Assembly (NCBI GenBank): GCA_902801765.1 | Contig: CADCJO010000031.1 | Span: 1-41,555, forward strand | Origin: an uncultured Eubacteriales bacterium | Lineage (GTDB): Bacteria > Bacillota > Clostridia > Christensenellales > Aristaeellaceae | Reading direction: 5' to 3' | Length of the DNA stretch: 41,555 nt | Shown: piece after piece, positions 32,193-40,520 of the stretch | Position numbering within the stretch: the first letter of the stretch is position 1 | Layout: each line of letters begins with the position of its first letter | Notes under the pieces: generated by a model | The model's database searches: none | Told to the model about the DNA's origin: nothing | What the model saw: only the letters and a program-made list of their open reading frames with translations | Made by a program: the position numbers and the translations under genes

Positions 32193-34082
32193 TTACTTCA
32201 CATACGCCGCGGCCTGTTCGCCGGCGATGCGGCCGAACACGATGATGTCGGCGACGGCGTTGCCGCCCAGGCGGTTCGCGCCGTGGACGCCGCCGGTGAC
32301 TTCGCCCGCGGCGAAGAGGCCGGGGATGATCTGGCCGTCAGCGTTCAGCACGTGAGTTTCGGGGTCGATTTTCAGGCCGCCCATGGTGTGGTGGATGCCC
32401 GCGGTGACCTTGACCGCGTAGAAGGGCGCGGTATCCAGGGGATTGGCGAAGGAGGTGCGGCCAAAGTCGGGGTCGTTCTTTTCCGCCACGTAGCCATTCC
32501 ACTTTTCCATGGTGGCGGCGAAGGCGTCGGCGGGAATGTCCAGCTCCTTGGCCAGCGCTTCATAGGTGTCGCCGCTCAGCATCAGGCCGCGCTTGATGTA
32601 GCCCTGAATGACGGAGGAAGCGTCCACCATCTTCTGGTCCACCACCAGCCAGGAGAAGGAACCGGGCTGGGCGATTTCGGCGGCGGACACCACGTCGCGG
32701 GTGCCCACTTCGTCGATGAAGCGTTCGCCGTTGGCGTTGATGAGCACCGCGCCGTCGCCGCGCAGACCCTCGGTGATGAGGGAGGCGGTGTCGGCCTGCA
32801 CGGTGGGATGAATCTGAATCTGCTCCATGTCCACGGTGGCCGCGCCGAGGGCTTCGGCCATCCGGATGCCCTGGCCCTGGATGCCGGAGGCGTTGGTGGT
32901 CATGAACCCGGCCAGGTCGGGCTTGTACTGCACCACCATATCCAGGTTCGCGCCGAAGCCGCCGGTGGCCAGGATGACGGCCTGAGCGTTCACGGTGACA
33001 AGGTTGCCGGTTTTGCCGACGGCCTGCACGCCCACCGCAGCGCCCGCTTCATTGGTCAGGATCGCGGTGGCGGTGGTATCCAGGCACAGGGTGATGTTTT
33101 CGCGTTCCTTCATGGCCGCTTCCAGGCGGGGCACGATGTACGCGCCGACGGAAACCACCTTGCCGTTTTCGTCCACGGGGCGGTGGATGCGCTTGACGGA
33201 CGCGCCGCCGAAGGCCGCCACGTTGTTGAGGTCAATGCCGACAGTTTCCAGCCAGGCAATGGCGTCGGCGCTGCCGTTGACCAGCGTTTTGACCAGCTCG
33301 GGGTCGTTGATGCCCTTGCCGCCGATCATGGTGTCCAGGGCGAAGAGCTGCACGGAGTCAAAGTATCCTTCGGGAGCGGCCTGCCAGGCTTCCCACTGGG
33401 ATTTGACAATGCTGGCGGAGTTGGAGATGAACTCGTTGTCCGCATAGCTCTCGGCGGCGGTCAGGGTCTTTTCCACGCCCGCGGCTTCGCCGAATTCGTT
33501 CTTATCCTGATACGTGGTTTTCGCGGCGTTCATGCCGCCGGTGGACTTGACGGAGTTGCCGCCCACGGCGGGCTGGCTTTCCAGCACGACCACTTTTTTG
33601 CCCGCGTCCGCCGCGGCGATGGCGGCGGTCATTCCCGCGCCGCCCGCGCCGACGATCACGATGTCCGCGACCAGGGTTACGTCCTCAGCAGCTTCCTGGC
33701 CCGCTTCCCGCAGGTAATCCTCGGGGTTCACGCCCGCGTTTGCAAGAGCGGCCTTTGCCGCTTCCAGCACCCCATTGCGGGTGATCTGGGCGAAGGTGGC
33801 CCCAGTATAGGTGTCCACGATGCCGTTGGCGTTCACGAAGGCTTCGGGCCATTCGTTGATGATATTGCCGCCAATGCCCGCGGTTTCGCCGTCGCCCGTG
33901 ATTTCCACATAGGCGATTTCGCTGTCCACCAGGGTGATGGATACGGTCACGTCCCCGCCAAAGCCCTTTGCCGTGGCGGCGCCGGTCACGGCGGTCACTT
34001 CCACGGTGGTCGCCATGGCCGCGGGCACGAGGGAAAGCAGCAGCATCAGCGCGATCAGCGCTGAAAAGATACGATTGCGCAT
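32193..34082 (-). CDS. Secreted FMN-binding / FAD-dependent reductase (fumarate reductase/flavocytochrome c-like)
   Basis: The 629-residue protein has a signal peptide (1-24, ending AAMA). Residues about 30-115 are an FMN-binding domain with D90-x-x-T-G-A-T96, the sequence that ApbE-type flavin transferases use to attach FMN to threonine. Residues 139-629 are an FAD_binding_2 domain: VGAGGAG at 144-150, GGMNAAKT, and the C-terminal GGVHGANRLGGNAVADIIVF. This is the layout of extracellular flavin reductases related to fumarate, urocanate and other enoate reductases, which dump electrons from the membrane on an external acceptor. No heme motif (CxxCH) is present, so electrons must come from another flavoprotein. 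Start 34082 has AGGAGG; the gene has its own promoter. The acceptor is not predictable, and no ApbE gene is in the window. Confidence 0.88.
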   Translation of the reverse strand: MRNRIFSALIALMLLLSLVPAAMATTVEVTAVTGAATAKGFGGDVTVSITLVDSEIAYVEITGDGETAGIGGNIINEWPEAFVNANGIVDTYTGATFAQITRNGVLEAAKAALANAGVNPEDYLREAGQEAAEDVTLVADIVIVGAGGAGMTAAIAAADAGKKVVVLESQPAVGGNSVKSTGGMNAAKTTYQDKNEFGEAAGVEKTLTAAESYADNEFISNSASIVKSQWEAWQAAPEGYFDSVQLFALDTMIGGKGINDPELVKTLVNGSADAIAWLETVGIDLNNVAAFGGASVKRIHRPVDENGKVVSVGAYIVPRLEAAMKERENITLCLDTTATAILTNEAGAAVGVQAVGKTGNLVTVNAQAVILATGGFGANLDMVVQYKPDLAGFMTTNASGIQGQGIRMAEALGAATVDMEQIQIHPTVQADTASLITEGLRGDGAVLINANGERFIDEVGTRDVVSAAEIAQPGSFSWLVVDQKMVDASSVIQGYIKRGLMLSGDTYEALAKELDIPADAFAATMEKWNGYVAEKNDPDFGRTSFANPLDTAPFYAVKVTAGIHHTMGGLKIDPETHVLNADGQIIPGLFAAGEVTGGVHGANRLGGNAVADIIVFGRIAGEQAAAYVK

Positions 34083-34137
34083 AGCATATTCCTCCTGACA
34101 GATAATCCGAAAACCCATCGGGATTCCAGTTGATTCT

Positions 34138-34167
34138 ATTATATAATACGATCCTGCCGCCTGTCAA
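34138..34167 (-). promoter_or_regulatory. Promoter of the FMN/FAD reductase gene
   Basis: On the minus strand TTGACA (34167-34162) and TATAAT (34143-34138) are separated by 18 bases, about 55 bases upstream of the start codon. Confidence 0.7.
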
Positions 34168-34253
34168 AGTTTTCTTTGCAGCATAGAAGGGCTATCGTTT
34201 GCTGCTTTTTTTATGAAGGAATAATTACAAAAGCAAGAAACAAAACCACATTG

Positions 34254-34359
34254 TGTAGGGGCGGATATGAACCGCCCGCTCTGTCAGTTAAACATCAAAC
34301 TTCATTTTTCAATCATTCTGGTTGATGTAACGTTCGGGCGGATCATATCCGCCCCTACA
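34254..34359. repeat. Inverted-repeat element, TGTAGGGGCGGAT family
   Basis: The 25-base ends are inverted copies with one mismatch: TGTAGGGGCGGATATGAACC then GCCCG at 34254-34278, and the complement at 34335-34359. A 56-base AT-rich centre separates them. It lies between the divergent reductase and htpG promoters; no gene is seen in this 480-base gap apart from these elements. Confidence 0.75.
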
Positions 34360-34431
34360 TTTTTCCATGGTGTTGCAGCGTGCAAATTTCGTAAGCGATT
34401 GTCCTGCGGCGCAAAGGAAATAAGAAATTTG

Positions 34432-34458
34432 TTAGCACTCTTTTTAATTGAGTGCTAA
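34432..34458 (+). promoter_or_regulatory. CIRCE element (HrcA operator)
   Basis: TTAGCACTC (34432-34440), nine bases, GAGTGCTAA (34450-34458): a perfect match to the CIRCE consensus, the binding site of the heat-shock repressor HrcA. It lies 7 bases upstream of the -35 box of htpG. Confidence 0.95.
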
Positions 34459-34465
34459 AATTTGC

Positions 34466-34494
34466 TTGCATTTTGGATATGCCCGTGTTATAAT
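34466..34494 (+). promoter_or_regulatory. Promoter of htpG
   Basis: TTGCAT (34466-34471) and TATAAT (34489-34494) are separated by 17 bases, about 68 bases upstream of the start codon. CIRCE lies just upstream rather than over the start of transcription. Confidence 0.75.
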
Positions 34495-34562
34495 GCTTTT
34501 CAGCGTGGTGACATACCCGCTTCACGCAACCGACAACCGATTTTATTTGGAGGCGAACATAG

Positions 34563-36422
34563 ATGGAAAACAAAGGCAATATTTCGATTCACGCGCAAAA
34601 TATCATGCCGGTGATCAAGCGCTGGCTCTATTCCGATAAGGACATTTTCATCCGCGAAATGGTCAGCAACGGCTGCGACGCCATCACCAAGTATAAGATG
34701 CTGCATGCCGATACGGACGAGGATCTGCGGATTACCGTCACCGTGGACAAGGACGCGGGCGAGCTGCGCTTCACTGACAACGGCATCGGCATGACCGCCG
34801 AGGAAGTGGAAAAGTACATCAACCAGGTGGCCTTCTCCAGCGCCGAGGAATTTTTAAAGAACTACACCGGCGACGACAAGGGCGGCATCATCGGTCATTT
34901 CGGCCTGGGCTTCTATTCCGCGTTCATGGCCGCCGATAAAGTGACCATCGACACCCTGAGCTATCAGGATGGCGCTGCTCCCGTGCTGTGGGAAAGCGAG
35001 GACGGCATGTCCTTCACCATGCGCGACGGCGGACGCACCGAGCGCGGCACCACCATCATCCTGCACATCACTGACGAGGAAAAAGAATTCCTGGACGGCT
35101 ACCGGGTGCGGGAAGTGCTGGACCGGTACTGCGGCTACATGAGCGTGCCGATCTACCTGCAAGACCTGAACAAGGACGAAACCAAGAAAGACCCCGACGA
35201 GCCCACCGGCACGGCGGAAGAAGAAAAAGCAAAGGAAGAAAAGCCCATCAACGACACCCATCCCCTGTGGCTCAAAAACCCCAAGGACTGCACCGAGGAA
35301 GAATACAAGGAAACCTACCGCAAGCTGTTCCACACCTTTGAGGAACCGCTGTTCTGGGTGCATCTGAACGTGGATTATCCCTTTAACCTGAAGGGCATCC
35401 TGTACTTCCCCCGCATCAAGCGGGACTTCGGCGGCCAGGAGGGCGAAATCAAGCTGTTCAACCGCCAGGTGTTCGTGGCCGACAACATCAAGGAAGTCAT
35501 CCCCGAATTCCTGATGCTGCTCAAAGGCGTCATTGACTGCCCCGACCTGCCCCTGAACGTTTCCCGTTCCTTCCTGCAGAACGACGGGTATGTGAAGAAG
35601 CTCTCCGCCCACATCACCAAGAAGGTGGCGGACAAACTGAACGGCCTGTTCAACACGGAGCGCAAGCAGTACGAAACCTACTGGGACGACATTCATCCCT
35701 TCGTGAAGTACGGCTGCGTGCGGGACAGCAAGTTCTACGACATGGTGAAGGGCAGCCTGCTGTTCAAGACCACCAAGGGCGAATACCTGACGCTGGACGA
35801 ATACCGCAGCCGCAACGAGGGCAAGGCGGAAAAGAAGGTCTACTACACCACCGAAGCGAACCGCCAGGCCGCGGCCGTGGCGCTGTATACCGACAAGGGC
35901 ATCGACGTCGTCGTGATGGACACCCTGATCGACATGAATTTCATGAGCTTCATGGAATTCGGCGGCGGCAACGAGGGATTGCAGTTCGTGCGCGTGGACG
36001 CCGACGTTTCGGGCCTGACCGAGGAAAGCGAAGAAGGCAAGGACATCGACCAGGCTTCCATGGAAAAGCTGTTCCGGGACGCCCTGGGCGATCAGGAGCT
36101 GACCGTGAAGATCGAAGCCCTCAGCGACCATAACCTGCCCGTGATGCTGACCGAAGAGGAGCAGGTGCGCCGCTATAAGGAAATGAGCGCCATGTACGGC
36201 CAGGACTTTGGCTTCCCCTCCAAGTACACCCTGGTGCTGAACCGCCTGTGTCCCACCATCCGCGCCTTGGCCGCCATGGAGGAAGGGGACGTAAGCCACT
36301 TGCTGTGCAAGCAGCTCTTTGACCTGGCCCGCCTCTCCAGCCGTCCCCTGGAAGCGGAAGACCTGAAAGACTTCATCGCCCGCAGCAACGAAATCGTGGC
36401 CATGATGGCGGAAAAAGCATAA
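34563..36422 (+). CDS. htpG: Chaperone HtpG (bacterial Hsp90)
   Basis: The 619-residue cytoplasmic chaperone has the GHKL ATP-binding domain at the N-terminus (about 1-215). REMVSNGCDAITK carries the catalytic Glu and Mg-binding Asn, LRFTDNGIGMTAEEVEKYI the DxGxG loop, and GHFGLGFYSAFM the glycine lid region. The middle domain (about 225-490) has FNLKGILYFPR, NRQVFVADN and LNVSRSFLQND with the conserved Arg that contacts ATP. A C-terminal dimerisation domain follows. The acidic, Lys/Glu-rich stretch near 204-230 (EEEKAKEEK) is longer than the linker in typical HtpG. Length is close to the E. coli protein (624). GGAGG at 34549-34553 supports the start. A CIRCE site indicates HrcA control, unlike Bacillus subtilis, where htpG is not in the HrcA regulon. 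Very secure assignment. Confidence 0.96.
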   Translation: MENKGNISIHAQNIMPVIKRWLYSDKDIFIREMVSNGCDAITKYKMLHADTDEDLRITVTVDKDAGELRFTDNGIGMTAEEVEKYINQVAFSSAEEFLKNYTGDDKGGIIGHFGLGFYSAFMAADKVTIDTLSYQDGAAPVLWESEDGMSFTMRDGGRTERGTTIILHITDEEKEFLDGYRVREVLDRYCGYMSVPIYLQDLNKDETKKDPDEPTGTAEEEKAKEEKPINDTHPLWLKNPKDCTEEEYKETYRKLFHTFEEPLFWVHLNVDYPFNLKGILYFPRIKRDFGGQEGEIKLFNRQVFVADNIKEVIPEFLMLLKGVIDCPDLPLNVSRSFLQNDGYVKKLSAHITKKVADKLNGLFNTERKQYETYWDDIHPFVKYGCVRDSKFYDMVKGSLLFKTTKGEYLTLDEYRSRNEGKAEKKVYYTTEANRQAAAVALYTDKGIDVVVMDTLIDMNFMSFMEFGGGNEGLQFVRVDADVSGLTEESEEGKDIDQASMEKLFRDALGDQELTVKIEALSDHNLPVMLTEEEQVRRYKEMSAMYGQDFGFPSKYTLVLNRLCPTIRALAAMEEGDVSHLLCKQLFDLARLSSRPLEAEDLKDFIARSNEIVAMMAEKA

Positions 36423-36430
36423 AAATATTT

Positions 36431-36475
36431 CTGGGGGAAACCGCTCTTTGAAGACCAAAGAGCGGTTTCCCCCAG
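36431..36475. terminator. Bidirectional terminator with perfect 20-bp stem
   Basis: CTGGGGGAAACCGCTCTTTG (36431-36450) is followed by five loop bases and its exact complement (36456-36475). T-rich sequence flanks both sides (CCCCTTTT on plus, AAATATTTTT on minus). It lies between the convergent htpG and ABC ATPase genes and probably serves both. Confidence 0.75.
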
Positions 36476-36546
36476 CCCCTTTTCCGAGAAAGTCAAAAAG
36501 GGAATTTTGCCTTTCGGTTGTTTTTGAACAGCTGGAAGGCTTTTTA

Positions 36547-37347
36547 TCATTTATTGCTGTCAATGCCCAGCAGCATCCGGTCGTTGTCCAGCGCCTTGCC
36601 GCTGGCCTGGCGGAATTTGTCGGTGAGATCGTGAATGGTGAGCTTGGCTCGTTCTTCGCCGGTCACGTCGTAGATCACCTGGCCCTGGTTCATCATCAGG
36701 GTGCGGTTGCCCAGATCCAGGGCGGACTGCATGTTGTGGGTGATCATGAGGCAGGTGATTTTATTTTCCTCCACGATGGAGCGGGTCAGGGCCAGCACCT
36801 TTTCGGCGGTGCCGGGGTCCAGGGCGGCGGTGTGCTCGTCCAGGAGGAGCAGCTTGGGGATGTGGTAGGTGGCCATAAGCAGGGTCAAGGCCTGGCGCTG
36901 CCCGCCGGACAAGAGGCCCACCGGCTGTTTCATCCGGTCCTCCAGTCCCATGCCCAGCAAAGCCAGCTTGTCCCGGAACGTTTTCTTGTCCGCGCCGGAC
37001 ACCCGGCTCAGCCAGCCGCCGTTGCCCGCGGCCAGGGCCAGGTTTTCTTCGATGCTCATGTCCGGAGCCGTGCCGCGCATGGGGTCCTGGAACAGACGGC
37101 CGATCTGCTTGGCCCGCTGGTGCTCAGGCATCCAGGTGATGTCCCGCCCGTCCATGACCACCGACCCGTGATCCGGGAAAAAGCTGCCGCAGATGGCGTT
37201 GAACAGGGTGGATTTGCCCGCGCCGTTGGCCCCGATGATGGAAACGAAATCGCCCTTGTGTATGTGCAGGGACAATTTGTCCAAAGCCAATTTTGCGTTC
37301 ACCGTGCCGGGGTTGAAGGTTTTGGATACTTCGTTTAAGATCAGCAT
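36547..37347 (-). CDS. ABC transporter ATP-binding protein, probable tryptophan importer
   Basis: The 266-residue ATPase has all the ABC motifs: Walker A GANGAGKST near residue 40, the Q-loop in GRLFQDP, the signature LSGGQRQAL, Walker B LLLLDEHTA, and the switch histidine in LMITHNM. It belongs to the small TrpZ-type group of ATPases that partner a single-gene permease and a PF04392-type binding protein. It follows the permease gene by one base and has GGAGG before its start at 37347, so they are co-transcribed. With the Trp-specific T-box at the head of the operon, the likely cargo is tryptophan. There is no domain out of the ordinary. Substrate is inferred from the leader and not from this protein. 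Confidence 0.9.
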   Translation of the reverse strand: MLILNEVSKTFNPGTVNAKLALDKLSLHIHKGDFVSIIGANGAGKSTLFNAICGSFFPDHGSVVMDGRDITWMPEHQRAKQIGRLFQDPMRGTAPDMSIEENLALAAGNGGWLSRVSGADKKTFRDKLALLGMGLEDRMKQPVGLLSGGQRQALTLLMATYHIPKLLLLDEHTAALDPGTAEKVLALTRSIVEENKITCLMITHNMQSALDLGNRTLMMNQGQVIYDVTGEERAKLTIHDLTDKFRQASGKALDNDRMLLGIDSNK

Positions 37348-37348
37348 C

Positions 37349-38299
37349 TTACCGCCCTCCTTCCGGCAGGGAAGCGGGACGTTTCCGCATCCCCATGGAT
37401 TTGAGCAGCAGCGGCAATTGCTTGCGCAGGTACGGCCCGGAGATGGCCAGCACCACGATGATGGAGGAAACGGCTTTCAGCATGAAGGCGGGCATGTTCA
37501 GCCGCAGGGCCAGGGCGTACACCAGCCGGAACAGGAACGCGCCGATCACCGCGCCGACAGCGCGAAGCGGCACCGAGCGGTGCTTGCTGATGATGACCCC
37601 GCCGATCAGCAGGCTGGCCAGCGCTACCGTCACCATGCCGCTGCCCATGTTCACCTCATAGTTCTTTTGCTGCTGGGCCATGAGGCACCCCGACAGCGCC
37701 GTGAACGCGTTGCTGACGCAAAGGCCCACGGTGGTGGTGAAGGCCGGGTTAATGGAGGAGGAGCGCACCATGTCCGCGTTGCTGCCCGTGGCGCGGATGG
37801 CCAGGCCCAGCTTCGTGCGCAGGAAAAAGCACAGGAACAGCACCACCAGCGCCACCGCGATCAGCATCACGATCAGGGTGTACTGCCCGGCGAAGGGGGT
37901 ATCCTTGAGCAGGCCCTTCGCCATGGTGAACACGGTGGTGGTCTTGTTCATGGGCAGGGTGGCCTTGTTGCCGGTGAGCGCCATATTCAGGGAATACAGG
38001 CCGGTGTTTACCACGATGCCCGCCAGCAGGCTTTGCACGCCCATGCGCATTTGCAGCGTGGCGGTGATGAAGCCGGAAACCGACCCGGCCAGCATGGCCG
38101 CGGGCAGCGCCAGCCAGGGATGGCCCGAAATGGCCACCAGCGCGCCCACCGCCGCGCCCAGGGTAAAGCACCCGTCGGTGCTCAGGTCGCACACGTTCAG
38201 CATGGAATAACTCAGGAACAGGGCCAGCACCGTCAGGGCGTTTACCAGGCCCAGTTCCAGGGCCGTCTGGCCCAGGGCAAGCAGTTTGTCAGGCGTCAT
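37349..38299 (-). CDS. ABC transporter permease, probable tryptophan importer
   Basis: The 316-residue membrane protein has about nine hydrophobic segments (such as ALTVLALFLSYSMLNV, VGALVAISGHPWLALPAAML, YTLIVMLIAVALVVLFLCFF and VALASLLIGGVII) and matches the branched-chain-amino-acid-type permease family (TrpY-like, BPD_transp_2). CDLSTDGCFTLGAAVGALVA and AIRATGSNADMVRSSSINPA, the latter with the cytoplasmic coupling helix, are typical. Its ATG (38299-38297) overlaps the stop of the preceding, frameshifted methyltransferase gene as ATGA, so its translation was probably coupled to that gene; GGAG lies upstream as its own site. The frameshift upstream may therefore lower its expression. One permease gene suggests a homodimer in the membrane. 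Confidence 0.9.
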   Translation of the reverse strand: MTPDKLLALGQTALELGLVNALTVLALFLSYSMLNVCDLSTDGCFTLGAAVGALVAISGHPWLALPAAMLAGSVSGFITATLQMRMGVQSLLAGIVVNTGLYSLNMALTGNKATLPMNKTTTVFTMAKGLLKDTPFAGQYTLIVMLIAVALVVLFLCFFLRTKLGLAIRATGSNADMVRSSSINPAFTTTVGLCVSNAFTALSGCLMAQQQKNYEVNMGSGMVTVALASLLIGGVIISKHRSVPLRAVGAVIGAFLFRLVYALALRLNMPAFMLKAVSSIIVVLAISGPYLRKQLPLLLKSMGMRKRPASLPEGGR

Positions 38300-39086
38300 G
38301 GTTGTTTTTCTCCGTTTGTGTGATGTGATGGAATCGGCTTCTTCGCCAGGTATAAAACATATGTATCGTTGAACACGATGCGGTTTCCCGCCTCCAGCAC
38401 GGCGTCGCGCAGGCCGGAAAAGAAGCGAGTTTTATCAGGCTCCGGGATCACCAGATGATCGCAATGGGTGCCGCTGTAAGCTACATATTCGTCGGCAGTC
38501 AGCACCCGCTGGCCGCGGTATTCCCGCTTTTCAAAATCCACATAGCCGTACGGACGGCATGATCATAATGGAAAGCGCCGTGGGAATAGGGGATGTCCGG
38601 CTTGAAGTACGCGGCGTATACCTGCTGGATTTTCTGGTACAGCGCTTCGTTGGGCGTGCGGTAATCCCCTTGGGTCAGCATCATGGCCAGAACGCCGCCG
38701 GGCTTGAGCAGGGAAAAGGTTTTGGAAAATGCGGTTTCTTCGGGAATCCACTGGATGGTGGCGGCGGAATAAATCAGGTCGAAGGTCTGGCCGCAAAAAT
38801 CGTGGGTGATGAAGTCGCCGTTGACGATGTGGAAGTTGGGGAAGCGCCCGTATTTTTTCTTCATCTTTTCATACAGATGCTCGCCCAACTCGATGGCGTG
38901 ATAGTCGCAGCCGGTACTTAGAATGGGGTCGGTGGCCTGCCCCGTGCCGGGGCCCAGCTCCAGCACGGTTTTGTCCGGCCCGAGGGCGGCGTATTCGATC
39001 AGGTCCGCGAACAGCGCCGGGCTGTACCGCGGCCGCCAGCGGTCGAATTGCTCGGGAATCGTGTCGAACACTTTCCGGAATTCCAT
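38296..39086 (-). pseudogene. SAM-dependent methyltransferase, broken by a single-base frameshift
   Basis: Two frames together give a complete class I methyltransferase of about 262 residues. The first (start 39086) holds the SAM site VLELGPGTGQ, the acidic residue region NGDFITHDF, IYSAATIQWIPEE and PGGVLAMMLTQGDY, and ends in nonsense after HYDHAV. The second continues with YGYVDFEKREYRG, EYVAYSGTHCDHLVIPEP and ends NDTYVLYLAKKP, the usual C-terminus of the family. The shift sits at about 38551-38553, where one base appears to be missing (CG instead of CGN before TAC). The start 39086 has AAAGGG; the upstream ATG at 39116 has no ribosome binding site. It lies between binding protein and permease genes of a transport operon, an unusual place. 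It could also be a sequencing error. Substrate unknown. Confidence 0.82.
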
Positions 39087-39146
39087 TCTCGATCCCTTTC
39101 CCCGTTTCTTGTTCATTCAAGACAATTTCGCAAACGAACGGAACAT

Positions 39147-39281
39147 TGTCATCCTGAGCGCATCCGAACGCGAAGGATCTAAAAGCAACAGGCGCTGTCC
39201 AGCAACAGACTACCCTACTTATAGATCCTACCCGCCTTTGGCGGGCGCAAGCTAACGCGTCCGGATACGCTCAGGATGACA
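39147..39281. repeat. MITE-like palindromic repeat, GTCATCCTGAGCG copy 3
   Basis: The ends are TGTCATCCTGAGCG and CGCTCAGGATGACA, with inner arms GGATCT/AGATCC and GCATCCGAACGCG-like sequence pairing imperfectly with ACGCGTCCGGATACG. It lies in the transport operon between the binding protein gene and the methyltransferase pseudogene. Confidence 0.75.
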
Positions 39282-39328
39282 TAGTTACTTTTTTACTTTG
39301 AAGCCACTTGCGAGAAATTGCTGATTCG

Positions 39329-40357
39329 TTATTCACCCAAATCGTCAAAGCTCTCGGCGGTGGTGATGGGCTGCACGGTGGTGCAGAAGGGGGCGAAGGC
39401 GGCGGCGATGGCGTCGTAGTCAAAGCCGATGGCCGCGCAGGTTTCAGTGTTCACGGTGGCAGTGCCGTTGTCAAAGGTCTTGACGGGGGTGGCGGCCACG
39501 TCCGCGCCGTTCACCAGGATGTCCGCGATCATGTTGGCGGTTTCCTTGCCCAGGTTGGCGTAGTCCACGCCGTAGCCCAGGAACGCGCCGTTCAGGGCGA
39601 AGCTGTCCGCGCCGGTGTAGTGGGGGATTTTCGCCTCGGCCAGGGTTTCGTAAATCGCCAGCTCGGCGGCCATGATGGTGTTGTCGGTGGGGGTGAACAC
39701 GGCGTCCATGCCGTCGGCCACGATGGCGTCGGCGGCCAGCATCACTTCGGAAATGCCGCTGCCGGAGTATTCCTTAAAGGACACGCCCTTGGCGGTGAGG
39801 ATTTCCTTGGCCGCGGCGATGGGGGCGGTGGAGGCGTCCTCGGAGGGGTTGTAGAGCAGGGCGATCTTGCTGGCTTCGGGATTCGCCGCGAAGATCAGGT
39901 TGAATACCGCGTTGGTATCCAGATAGTCGGAGGTGCCGGTGATGTTGGCGCCGGGGGCTTCCAGGCTGTTCACCAGGCCCGCGCCCACAGGGTCGCTGAC
40001 GGCGGCGAACACCACGGGAATCCGGTTGTCTTCCGTCATGCCCTGCATGGTCATGGCAACGGGGGTCGCCACGCCCACCATCAGGTCCACTTCCTCGGCG
40101 ATGAAGTTGGCGATGATCTGCTGCATCACGCTGCCGTCCAGGTTGCAGTTGTCTTCCAGGATTTCAAAGGTCACGCCCTTTTCCGCTTCAATTTCTGCCA
40201 GCTGGGAGCGGATGTTGGCGATGATCTGGTTCAGGGAGGCGTCGTCCACAAAGTTACAGATGCCGATTTTGAAAGCTTTCTTTTCTTCCGCCAGGGACAG
40301 GGAGCACAGGGAAACCGTCATGACCAGGGCCAGAACCAAAGCGATGATCTTTTTCAT
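39329..40357 (-). CDS. ABC transporter substrate-binding protein, probable tryptophan-binding (TrpX-like)
   Basis: The 342-residue protein has a signal peptide (1-23, MKKIIALVLALVMTVSLCSL then SLA/EEKK). A cysteine lies in VSLC, but the -1 residue does not fit a lipobox, so secretion without lipid anchor is possible. The mature part belongs to the PF04392 (ABC_sub_bind) family: GICNFVDDASLNQIIANIRS, the VDLMVGVATPVAMTMQ loop, IPVVFAAVSDPVGAGLV, TDNTIMAAE and HYTGADSFALNGAFLGYGVD are all typical. Such proteins deliver aromatic amino acids or related ligands to TrpYZ-type partners. A T-box leader with a Trp specifier lies upstream, giving the best evidence on substrate. AAAGGA lies about 10 bases before the ATG. 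Downstream on the same strand are a repeat, a broken methyltransferase, permease and ATPase. Confidence 0.9.
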   Translation of the reverse strand: MKKIIALVLALVMTVSLCSLSLAEEKKAFKIGICNFVDDASLNQIIANIRSQLAEIEAEKGVTFEILEDNCNLDGSVMQQIIANFIAEEVDLMVGVATPVAMTMQGMTEDNRIPVVFAAVSDPVGAGLVNSLEAPGANITGTSDYLDTNAVFNLIFAANPEASKIALLYNPSEDASTAPIAAAKEILTAKGVSFKEYSGSGISEVMLAADAIVADGMDAVFTPTDNTIMAAELAIYETLAEAKIPHYTGADSFALNGAFLGYGVDYANLGKETANMIADILVNGADVAATPVKTFDNGTATVNTETCAAIGFDYDAIAAAFAPFCTTVQPITTAESFDDLGE

Positions 40358-40375
40358 GGGAATACCGTCCTTTCA

Positions 40376-40499
40376 GTTTTTAGTTTTTAGTTCTAAGTTC
40401 GAAGTTCGAAGTTCTAAGCTGTTTTGGTCGCCTAAGTACGAATCTTCATTTGCTTGTGTAAGTAGATTCGCTTAGAACTTAGAACTTAAAACTTAGAAC
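40376..40499. repeat. Short tandem repeats in inverted arms
   Basis: The left arm (about 40376-40420) repeats TTCTAAGTTCGAAG-type units; the right arm (40469-40499) repeats CTTAGAA units that are complementary to it. They can form a long imperfect hairpin between the T-box terminator and the ribosome binding site of the binding protein gene. Confidence 0.6.
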
Positions 40500-40520
40500 G
40501 ATTTCCACTTCGTGGAAATG

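Noticed and set aside
32118-34064. 648-codon open frame on the plus strand
   Set aside because: Antisense to the flavoprotein gene, His/Gly/Val-rich, with no ribosome binding site.
34854-36563. 569-codon open frame on the minus strand
   Set aside because: Antisense to htpG; composition typical of a shadow frame.
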